From positions 1 to 7,847 of the forward strand of contig CAMVDK010000145.1 in the NCBI GenBank assembly GCA_947166165.1: a stretch of 7,847 bases of DNA, given 5' to 3'. The notes under the pieces were generated by a model. It was not told where the DNA came from, searched no databases, and saw only the letters and a list, made by a program, of their open reading frames with translations. This document shows, one piece after another, positions 1 to 5,216 of this stretch. Each line of letters begins with the position of its first letter. The first letter of the stretch is position 1. Made by a program: the position numbers and the translations under genes. The stretch comes from an uncultured Porphyromonadaceae bacterium (GTDB taxonomy: Bacteria; Bacteroidota; Bacteroidia; Bacteroidales; Muribaculaceae).

Positions 1-403
1 CTGCAGCGCCTTCCGTCTGCCCAGCACCAACCGCGAATTCTGGCAGCAAAAATTCGAGCGCAACCGCGCCCGCGACATCGCCGTCAACGCCCGCCTGCGC
101 CGCATGGGCTACAACGTCATCACCATCTGGGAATGCCAGCTCAAGCCCGCCCTCGCCGCCCAGACCCTCCAGTCGCTCCTCGTCACCCTCAGCCAGATCG
201 TCCTCGAGCAGACCGGCGCCCGCCCCGCCGCCCCCGGAACCTACGCCCTGCCCGCCGCCGAAAGCACCGGCATCCTAGCCGCCGAGCCCGCCGCCGAAAG
301 CACCAGCACCCTAGCCGCCGAGAGCACCGGCACCCTAGCCGCCGAGAGTCCGTTAGCCGCCGAACCCCGCCAGCCCTACGCCCCGTCCACCGACAACGGC
401 TAA
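1..403 (+). CDS. vsr: Very short patch repair (Vsr) DNA mismatch endonuclease, 3' part
   Basis: The gene is cut by the left edge; the reading frame runs from base 2 to the TAA at 401-403 (133 residues visible). The first residues (C, then FRLP, TNREFW, KFERNRARD, a helix, GYNVITIWEC) match the C-terminal half of Vsr endonucleases. In that family the fold continues as FW..K...N..RD and ends in a WEC motif. By comparison with E. coli Vsr, the Cys in the first codon and the Cys of WEC correspond to zinc ligands; the catalytic Asp and His residues would lie upstream of the window. Family role: nicks 5' of the T in T:G mismatches produced by deamination of 5-methylcytosine, usually encoded beside a cytosine-5 methyltransferase, which would be outside this window. 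Odd feature: about 25 residues after WEC, where the family normally ends, a low-complexity Ala/Pro/Glu/Ser/Thr tail of roughly 65 residues follows, including octapeptide repeats. Family call is secure; whether the full gene is intact cannot be seen. Confidence 0.9.
   Translation, partial: CSAFRLPSTNREFWQQKFERNRARDIAVNARLRRMGYNVITIWECQLKPALAAQTLQSLLVTLSQIVLEQTGARPAAPGTYALPAAESTGILAAEPAAESTSTLAAESTGTLAAESPLAAEPRQPYAPSTDNG
254..367 (+). repeat. Coding tandem repeats, AAESTGTL octapeptide (24-bp unit)
   Basis: In the vsr reading frame the units are AAESTGIL (254-277), AAEP (278-289), AAESTSTL (290-313), AAESTGTL (314-337), AAESPL (338-355) and AAEP (356-367). The DNA unit is about gccgccgagagcaccggcac followed by ccta. 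All changes in unit length are multiples of 3, so the frame is kept. The three full units end with the Leu codon CTA, followed by GCC, so a CTAG tetranucleotide recurs at 275, 311 and 335. The repeats are likely disordered, Pro/Ala/Ser-rich and acidic. Confidence 0.85.
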
Positions 404-432
404 AACCACATCCGCAGGTCAGCATTCAACTC

Positions 433-462
433 AACAGCTCGCGTCACATCATGCGGGCTGTT
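433..462 (+). terminator. Hairpin between convergent vsr and DUF4298 genes
   Basis: Bases 433-444 pair with 451-462 around a 6-base loop, giving a 12-bp stem that includes two G-U wobbles when read as plus-strand RNA. On the minus strand those two positions become A-C mismatches, so the fold favours the vsr transcript. It lies 29 bases after the vsr stop and 6 bases beyond the DUF4298 stop. There is no clear U-tract after the stem, so it may be a weak terminator or a 3'-end-protecting hairpin. Confidence 0.5.
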
Positions 463-468
463 AGGGGG

Positions 469-1017
469 TTATTGCTGCTGGTTGGTGGGGGGGGCTAGGT
501 GGGTGCGGAGGTGGTTGTTGCGGGCTAGGAGGTCCCAGAGGGTGTCCTGGGCGAGGACGCCTCGCTTGAGGTGGCGGGGGAGTTGTCCGGCTTCGTCGGC
601 TTCGTAGTCTTGCTGCCACTGGTGGCTGGTGTAGTAGTCTTCGAGGGCTTTGAGGGCGGGTATGGCAATCTGGTAGGTTTCGAGTGCCATCAGATAGGTG
701 TCTTGGGCTTTCTTGAGGCTGTCGCTCGCATTGTTGTAGGCGTCGAAGGCTTGGCTGTAGGCGTCGAGGGCTTGGTTGTAGGTCTCGTAGGCTTGGTTGT
801 TGGCTTCGCGGGTTTGGTTGTAGGCATCGAAGGCTTTGTTGTAGGCGTCGAAGGCTTGGATGTAGGCTTCGCGGGTTTGGTAGTAGGTCTCGCGGGCTTG
901 GTTGTAGGCTTCGCGGGCTTGGCTGTGGTGGCTGATGGCTGCGGTGAGCTGGTTGATGGCGCGTGTGGCGAGCTCGAGGTAGGCTTCCATCTGGGTGATT
1001 CGTTCGATTTGGGCCAT
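469..1017 (-). CDS. DUF4298-type protein with a heptapeptide-repeat insertion
   Basis: With the ATG at 1017 the protein has 182 residues. Its first ~24 residues (MAQIERITQMEAYLELATRA) and its last ~60 (ALEDYYTS.QW, DYEADEAGQLP, HLKRGVLAQDTLWDLL) match the two halves of DUF4298, a small family of unknown function usually about 90 residues long. Between the halves lie about 84 residues of heptads such as AYNQARE, AYNKAFD and TYNQALD, predicted to be a long Ala/Tyr-rich amphipathic helix or coiled coil. No signal peptide or membrane segment is visible, so it is probably cytoplasmic. An in-frame GTG at 1068 would add 17 residues, but the ATG start aligns better with the family's usual QIERI beginning. 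The gene lies downstream of gldN on the same strand but has its own promoter and is separated by a terminator. It converges with vsr. Family assignment is from recalled motifs; function is unknown. Confidence 0.8.
   Translation of the reverse strand: MAQIERITQMEAYLELATRAINQLTAAISHHSQAREAYNQARETYYQTREAYIQAFDAYNKAFDAYNQTREANNQAYETYNQALDAYSQAFDAYNNASDSLKKAQDTYLMALETYQIAIPALKALEDYYTSHQWQQDYEADEAGQLPRHLKRGVLAQDTLWDLLARNNHLRTHLAPPTNQQQ
679..930 (-). repeat. Coding heptapeptide (21-bp) tandem repeat array
   Basis: Twelve consecutive heptads run from HHSQARE at 930 to TYLMALE ending at 679. In order of translation they are HHSQARE, AYNQARE, TYYQTRE, AYIQAFD, AYNKAFD, AYNQTRE, ANNQAYE, TYNQALD, AYSQAFD, AYNNASD, SLKKAQD and TYLMALE. 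Consensus is (A/T)-Y-N-Q-A-x-(E/D). DNA similarity between units is high in the first ten (930-721; plus-strand form close to tcgcgggcttggttgtaggc) and decays in the last two, as expected for older units at an array edge. The strict 7-residue period, with small or aromatic residues at positions 1, 2, 5 and 6 and acids at position 7, fits an amphipathic helix. Confidence 0.9.
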
Positions 1018-1100
1018 GGCTTGTGGGGTGTTATGAAGGTTGTCGTTGGCTGTCAGTGCGCCTGGCACTGTAGCTTGGGTGTGAACAGAGGCTGGTGAGG

Positions 1101-1108
1101 CAAAGGTA
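1101..1108 (-). promoter_or_regulatory. Bacteroidetes-type -7 promoter element for the DUF4298 gene
   Basis: The minus strand reads TACCTTTG, an exact match to the Bacteroidetes sigma-ABfr -7 consensus TAnnTTTG. It lies 83 bases upstream of the ATG at 1017 (32 upstream of the alternative GTG at 1068). The expected -33 position, about 20 bases further upstream, has no good TTTG and instead overlaps the operator-like repeats. The promoter may therefore be weak or regulated. Confidence 0.6.
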
Positions 1109-1120
1109 CGAAGTTTTTTT

Positions 1121-1151
1121 GTAACAGTGTTGTTAGTAACAATGTTGTTAC
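1121..1151. promoter_or_regulatory. Tandem dyad repeats, putative operator
   Basis: Two 15-bp direct repeats abut: gtaacagtgttgtta (1121-1135) and gtaacaatgttgtta (1136-1150), differing at one base. Each contains the dyad TAACA-N4-TGTTA (1122-1135 and 1137-1150). The junction also forms the palindrome TGTTAgTAACA (1131-1141). T7 runs flank the block at 1114-1120 and 1153-1159. The block covers the expected -33 region of the promoter whose -7 box is at 1108-1101. This is the arrangement expected for a dimeric DNA-binding regulator acting at two adjacent sites; no regulator gene is in the window. Confidence 0.6.
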
Positions 1152-1183
1152 ATTTTTTTAAGACTGATGGGATGGTTGCAACG

Positions 1184-1228
1184 AAAGAACCAAGCTCATC
1201 GGCGTTGGCTGGATGGGCTTGGTTCTTT
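1184..1228 (-). terminator. Operon terminator stem-loop after gldN
   Basis: A perfect 12-bp inverted repeat (aaagaaccaagc at 1184-1195, gcttggttcttt at 1217-1228) continues, after one non-paired position, with 4 more pairs (1197-1200 with 1212-1215) around an 11-base loop. It starts 24 bases beyond the gldN stop. The minus-strand 3' arm ends in TTCTTT rather than a long U-tract. It most likely ends the porP-gldKLMN transcript and separates it from the DUF4298 unit. Confidence 0.75.
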
Positions 1229-1252
1229 GTGGTGGGGTTGGATGGGTGGGGG

Positions 1253-2401
1253 TTATTTTTTGCGGTTGCGCACCGAGCGTGTGGCTCCTCCGCCTGAGCT
1301 TTTGCCTCCGCTGTTGCGGCTTTTGATTTTGGCTCGGCGTGCGCGCTTTTTGTCTTCTTTCTTTTGTTCTTCTTTAAGTTCGCTCTTTTTCTCTTTGCCG
1401 CGCTTGGTGTTGAGTTCTTCTTTCTGTCCGTCGCCTTCTTCGCCGTCTTCGGCTAGGGTCTCGCCGTTGGCTTCGGCTGCTGCGAGGCGTGCGGCCTTGG
1501 CGCGTGCCTGGAGTTCTTCGCGGTCGGGCACCCAGAGGTCTTTGTTGAAGGCCATCAGGCGGTTCTCGATGCTGTCCTGGGCGTGCTTGTAGTCGTCGTC
1601 TTCGGGGAACATTTGGCGCAGGGCCAGGTTGCGCAGGTTTTTGGTCTTGTAGATTTCGCCGGTGTACATGCCGAGTTTGAAGAAGTCGTCGAGGCTGTAG
1701 CGGGAGAGGTTGTTGTCGTCGTCGGTGAAGACGTACTGGTTGGCCATGTAGGGCCGGATGTCGTTGAGCAGGACCCAGAACATGGGATACTTGATGGCGT
1801 CGCCGCCGAACTCGTCGGTGCGGTGCAGCACGGGGCAGAGGGCTTCGACGCGGGTTTTCATCTGGTTGCTGCGGGTGTCGAACTCCCAGCGCTCGATGAT
1901 GTAGTAGCTCTGGATTTCGTTGCCGGGTATGTCGGCGTCCTCGAGCTCGAATTTGGGATTCTTCTCGGTGCTGCCTTTGGCCTCGGTGAACATGATGTGG
2001 AATCGGTCGAACATCTCATCGACTTTGATTTTGTTGTCGTCGGTGAACATTTCGCGTCCGTCGAGGTACTCGTAGGCCGAGATTTGGTTGTTGGCGAGCA
2101 GCCTCATGATGATGAAGAAGAGGCTCTGCCCGTCTTCGTTGGGCTCTTCGGGGTAGTAGAGGGCTGGGTTTTTGCCCACGGTGAGGTCGAGCTGGCGGTA
2201 GATGACTTTCATCCACTGCAGGTCGGCGTCGCTGGGCTTTTTGACCTCGTAGAAGGCCTGCTGGCGGTCGGTGATCACCACGCCGGCGTCGTCTTTCTTC
2301 TTGCGGTCTTTGTCGCCGTCGCGCTTGACTACTTGTGCGCTTGCTGTGCTGGCGGCGAGGGCCGTGAGCAGCAGGGCGGCTATGAGTTTGAGGGTTTTCA
2401 T
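1253..2401 (-). CDS. gldN: T9SS ring protein GldN/PorN
   Basis: A periplasmic protein of 382 residues that, in the known system, forms the ring under the outer membrane together with the lipoprotein GldK/PorK. The N-terminus is a Sec signal peptide (KTLK, hydrophobic stretch 6-17, likely cleavage after ASA at residue 22). The folded GldN domain covers about residues 40-295. Recognisable family segments are the RVEALCPV region (184-191), PMFWVLLNDIRPYM (206-219), the FFKLGMYTGEIYKTKNLRN segment (240-258), and NKDLWVPDREEL (286-297). After about residue 297 there is a long, very charged low-complexity tail: first acidic (AEDGEEGDG), then rich in Lys/Arg/Glu, then Ser/Gly and a basic end (RNRKK). 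It is the last gene of the operon, 40 bases after gldM, and is followed by a strong stem-loop. Family identity is secure; the tail's role is unknown. Confidence 0.95.
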   Translation of the reverse strand: MKTLKLIAALLLTALAASTASAQVVKRDGDKDRKKKDDAGVVITDRQQAFYEVKKPSDADLQWMKVIYRQLDLTVGKNPALYYPEEPNEDGQSLFFIIMRLLANNQISAYEYLDGREMFTDDNKIKVDEMFDRFHIMFTEAKGSTEKNPKFELEDADIPGNEIQSYYIIERWEFDTRSNQMKTRVEALCPVLHRTDEFGGDAIKYPMFWVLLNDIRPYMANQYVFTDDDNNLSRYSLDDFFKLGMYTGEIYKTKNLRNLALRQMFPEDDDYKHAQDSIENRLMAFNKDLWVPDREELQARAKAARLAAAEANGETLAEDGEEGDGQKEELNTKRGKEKKSELKEEQKKEDKKRARRAKIKSRNSGGKSSGGGATRSVRNRKK

Positions 2402-2441
2402 TGTTCTGGGTTATGGTGTGGATGTGTGGAATGTGCTGTTG

Positions 2442-4022
2442 TCAGTTGACGATGACCTCCATGGGTGAGATGTCGCGTGTGATGCCGTCGGGGCCGGTGG
2501 CTTTGACTTTGGTGATGTAGAAGCGTTTGCCGTGCTGCAGTCGCTTGATGGCTGCTTTTTGGCGTTCGCTGAAGTTGGCGCCGGCCGAGATTTCGGGAAT
2601 GGCGTTACCCATTTGGTCGAACATCACGGTCTCGAAGCTCACGACGCGGTAGTCGATGTTGAGGATGTCGTCGTCGATGGCTGCGTCGAGCCCCTTGGCG
2701 GCGAGAATCTGTGCTTTGGGGAAGGGCTTGCCGCCTTTGTAGCGGCTGGGGTTGCCCTTGGCGTCGGTGGTGGCGATGAAGGGTGCCGGGTCGGGCAGTT
2801 TGCGCACGCGGAAGGTGGTGGAGCCGACGTTGGTGCGCTGTCCGTCCATCTCGGCGGTGACGGTGATGACGCATTCGGCGCCCACCTGGGTGGGATGCGC
2901 GATCCAGTTCTCGCCACTCTTGGTGAGCGAGCCGTTGGTCATGGTGGCCGAGATGGAGCTCTGCGGCACGCCTGGCACGGCGATGGACACGGGGTTGTTG
3001 ATGCCAGCGTAGAACACGTTCATCATGGTGGCGCTGACGGTGGCCAGGGGGTCGATGACGGTGTAGTCGCTCTTGAAGTCGCGGCGGGTGATGTTGCCGT
3101 CGCGTCCGAGCACCTCGATGTAGCCGGAGTATTCGTGGTGGCCGGCGGTGGTGGCGCCCACTTCGTAGAGGCCGCGGTCGTTGCCGAGCCGGGAGCCTCC
3201 TATGTAGACCACGGGTCGTGCGGTGGAGTCGACGGCGGCGAGCACGATGTTGGCGCTGTACTTGGTGCCTCGCATCACGATGCGCGACTGCGGCACGACG
3301 AAAGCTTCGACCACGTTCATGCGCAGGTCGCCGAGGTCGACGTTGGTGATGAGCTGGTTGAGCACCTCGCCTTCGGCGTAGCGCACGTCGTTCTGGAGCT
3401 TGCTGAGCAGGGTGACGGCGGCGATGGTGGGCATGTTTTCGAACATGGTCTCTTCCCACGACTTCTGGTCGCCTTCGTTGCCGCGTTTGTTCTTGTTGGG
3501 TGCGGTGGATAGTGCCTGCTGGATGTTGCTCACCTTCTGCGGGTCGTCGAGGAAGGAGGTCATGTAGTTGCGGTACTGGTCGATGAGCAGTCGGAGCTGT
3601 TTGCCCTTGTTGCCGGTGGGGGGCAGCATGACCTGCGAGGCGGCGTCGAGGTTGTCGCGGTTCTGGATGTTGGTCACGTCGGCCTCGGGACCGTCGGCCA
3701 CGCGGACGATTTCGAATTTGAGGGAGTCGATGTAGCTGTAGAGCTTGTCGGTGGCGGCGCGCACCTCGGTGGCTTTGTCGAGCCACATCTTGCCCTTTTC
3801 GGGGTTCTTTTTGTTGAACTCCTGCAGCTGGGCGTAGAGGGCCTGGTTGCGGGCGGTGATGGTGCGGTTGGAGCGCGACAGTCCGTCCTCCACCTGGCTG
3901 AAGCCGTTGAGCACGTCGCTCGATACGTTCAGCGCAAGCATGGCGGTCAAGACGATGTACATGAGGTTGATCATCTTCTGTCGCGGCGACATGCGACTCA
4001 CTGATTGATTTCTTCCTGCCAC
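2442..4022 (-). CDS. gldM: T9SS motor protein GldM/PorM
   Basis: A protein of 526 residues. The N-terminal segment SPRQKMINLMYIVLTAMLAL (12-31) is the signature transmembrane helix of GldM, with the conserved Arg/Lys at its cytoplasmic start. Known biology: GldM dimers pass through the GldL pentamer, forming the proton-driven motor, and a long periplasmic shaft of four domains (D1 helical, D2-D4 beta-rich) reaches the GldK/GldN ring. The length is as expected (PorM is about 516 residues). Residues from ~40 to ~220 are helix-rich, consistent with D1; the remainder (e.g. the TARPVVYIGGSRL region and the RVRKLPDPAP linker) fits D2-D4. The start is a GTG: an in-frame TAA lies three codons upstream, so translation begins at GTG 4022 (giving MAGRNQS, like the usual MAG start of GldM) or at the ATG at 3992. 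The gap from gldL is 132 bases, the widest in the operon. Confidence 0.96.
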   Translation of the reverse strand: MAGRNQSVSRMSPRQKMINLMYIVLTAMLALNVSSDVLNGFSQVEDGLSRSNRTITARNQALYAQLQEFNKKNPEKGKMWLDKATEVRAATDKLYSYIDSLKFEIVRVADGPEADVTNIQNRDNLDAASQVMLPPTGNKGKQLRLLIDQYRNYMTSFLDDPQKVSNIQQALSTAPNKNKRGNEGDQKSWEETMFENMPTIAAVTLLSKLQNDVRYAEGEVLNQLITNVDLGDLRMNVVEAFVVPQSRIVMRGTKYSANIVLAAVDSTARPVVYIGGSRLGNDRGLYEVGATTAGHHEYSGYIEVLGRDGNITRRDFKSDYTVIDPLATVSATMMNVFYAGINNPVSIAVPGVPQSSISATMTNGSLTKSGENWIAHPTQVGAECVITVTAEMDGQRTNVGSTTFRVRKLPDPAPFIATTDAKGNPSRYKGGKPFPKAQILAAKGLDAAIDDDILNIDYRVVSFETVMFDQMGNAIPEISAGANFSERQKAAIKRLQHGKRFYITKVKATGPDGITRDISPMEVIVN

Positions 4023-4070
4023 GGGTTGTTAGTTATGATTAGGATTCATAAAACAGGTTCGGGATTCAAG

Positions 4071-4092
4071 GGTGCCGAAGCGCGTCGGCACC
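4071..4092 (-). promoter_or_regulatory. GC-rich hairpin in the gldL-gldM gap
   Basis: ggtgccga (4071-4078) is the perfect complement of tcggcacc (4085-4092) around a 6-base loop, giving an 8-bp stem. In the minus-strand transcript it lies 48 bases before the gldM GTG. There is no U-tract after it, so it is not a good intrinsic terminator. An RNA processing, stability or translation-tuning element is possible. Confidence 0.45.
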
Positions 4093-4108
4093 GACTGGGC
4101 ACATGAAG

Positions 4109-4154
4109 CATTCAATTGTCCATTCAATTGTGCATTGTGCATTGAGCATTGCAA
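4109..4154. repeat. Short iterated CATTG/CAATTG repeat in the gldL-gldM gap
   Basis: On the plus strand, two 12-base units cattcaattgt(c/g) (4109-4120 and 4121-4132) are followed by the 7-base units cattgtg (4133-4139) and cattgag (4140-4146) and a partial unit cattgcaa (4147-4154) that abuts the gldL stop. The stretch is AT-rich, in contrast to the flanking genes, and no open reading frame or promoter motif was seen in it. Confidence 0.6.
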
Positions 4155-5162
4155 TCAGCTCTGTCCGTCGTCGGTGGGCTGGTCGAAGCCGGGCATGCCG
4201 GGCATGGGCGGGCGGTACATGTTGACGGTCATGGCCTTGATCATCTTCTCGTAGACGCTGTTGAGCTGCTTCATGTAGCGGGCCATCTTCTCGGTCTCGT
4301 CGCAGTAGTGCGCGCTCTCGGCGGCCGACTTCTCGTACATGTCGCGGATGTCCTTCAGGCCGCGGTTGATGCGGTCGATGCTGTCGATTTGCGAGCTGGC
4401 GTTCTTGAGCTGAATGTCGTAGATGGTGTTCAGGCCGGCTATGTTGCGGTTCAGGGTCTCCATCTGCTGTACGTAGCCGGTGGAGCTGTCGCTGATGGTG
4501 CCGCTGTTGTCGGTGATGGCCTGGTAGCTGCGCAGCAGGGTCTCGGACACCTGGTTGAGCTGCTCGGTGGTGGCTGCGAGGCGCTCCATGTGCTCGCTGA
4601 TGGTGGCCATCTGGCTGAGGTACTGCTGTGTGGCGTCGGTGAGTTCGGCCATGCGGCTGAGCTGGTCGCTGGCGGCGGCCATCTTGGCGATGCTCTCGCT
4701 CAGCGAGAGGGTGTCCTCGGGGCTGAGGTCGACGCCTGCTCCCAGGCCCACTGCTCCGCGAGCCTGCGCGGCGGTGACGGGCATCACGCCGCTGGCGGAG
4801 CCTTCGCCGTCGTAGGCGGCTCCTTCGGTTCCTCCGGCCGCTCCGCCAATGATGACGGTGCCTCCGCCTCCGCCGCCCATGGCGCCGGTGAGGTCGACCT
4901 GGTCGTCGGGGTTATGCGTGCCGAGCACGGGGAAGACTTCCTCCCAGCGGTAGGTCTTCTCGGGACGGTCGAAGGCCGTGAGGAGGAACATGACCACCTC
5001 GGTGCCCATGCCGATACTGAGCAGGGTGTTGCCGCCGGGCAGGTGGAGAATCTTGAACAGGGCGCCCCAGATCACGACTGCGGCACCGATACTGTAGGCA
5101 AAGTTGAAGAAGCGCTGGCCGGCGTCGCCGGTGAGGAACTTCGTGATTTTGTTCATGCTCAT
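4155..5162 (-). CDS. gldL: T9SS motor protein GldL/PorL
   Basis: An inner-membrane protein of 335 residues; in the known system five GldL surround two GldM helices and convert the proton gradient into rotation or force. Two transmembrane helices form a hairpin at about residues 18-39 and 46-64. They carry the charged or polar residues typical of the family: Lys37 and His40 at the end of helix 1 and Glu55 within helix 2, in the segments GALFKILHLPG and GMGTEVVMFLL. A Gly-rich linker (about 94-145, including six Gly in a row) leads to a long helical region (about 150-312) with many Met/Leu/Gln heptads, likely coiled coil and cytoplasmic. The last 20 residues are Pro/Met/Gly-rich and acidic. Two ATGs, at 5162 and 5156, are possible starts; the second would give MNKITKF. 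The gene follows gldK after 54 bases. Confidence 0.96.
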   Translation of the reverse strand: MSMNKITKFLTGDAGQRFFNFAYSIGAAVVIWGALFKILHLPGGNTLLSIGMGTEVVMFLLTAFDRPEKTYRWEEVFPVLGTHNPDDQVDLTGAMGGGGGGTVIIGGAAGGTEGAAYDGEGSASGVMPVTAAQARGAVGLGAGVDLSPEDTLSLSESIAKMAAASDQLSRMAELTDATQQYLSQMATISEHMERLAATTEQLNQVSETLLRSYQAITDNSGTISDSSTGYVQQMETLNRNIAGLNTIYDIQLKNASSQIDSIDRINRGLKDIRDMYEKSAAESAHYCDETEKMARYMKQLNSVYEKMIKAMTVNMYRPPMPGMPGFDQPTDDGQS

Positions 5163-5216
5163 AGTGATATATGCTTTAGGCTTGGAGCTTGATGTGCGGT
5201 TGCTGAATGGTGAAGA

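Noticed and set aside
679..930. Possible CRISPR array
   Set aside because: Units are contiguous 21-bp coding repeats with no unique spacers and keep an open reading frame.
571..1098. Plus-strand frame with GLVVGFAG-like repeats, resembling a membrane or adhesin protein
   Set aside because: The repeats are only the reverse complement of the heptad array in the DUF4298 gene; that strand has the conserved family motifs at both ends.
1583..2449. Long plus-strand open frame (288 codons) opposite gldN
   Set aside because: It is Val/Gly/Glu/His/Asp-rich antisense translation of a GC-rich gene, with no recognisable domain; the minus-strand gldN is clearly real.
2532..3512. Plus-strand open frame (326 codons) opposite gldM
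   Set aside because: Antisense shadow: composition is dominated by Val, Gly, His and Asp, and the minus strand encodes an unmistakable GldM.
2605..3786. Arg/His-rich minus-strand frame (393 codons) inside gldM
   Set aside because: Out-of-frame shadow of gldM, low-complexity Arg/His/Gln composition.
4149..5192. Plus-strand open frame (347 codons) opposite gldL
   Set aside because: Antisense shadow of gldL, with no family motif and no promoter.
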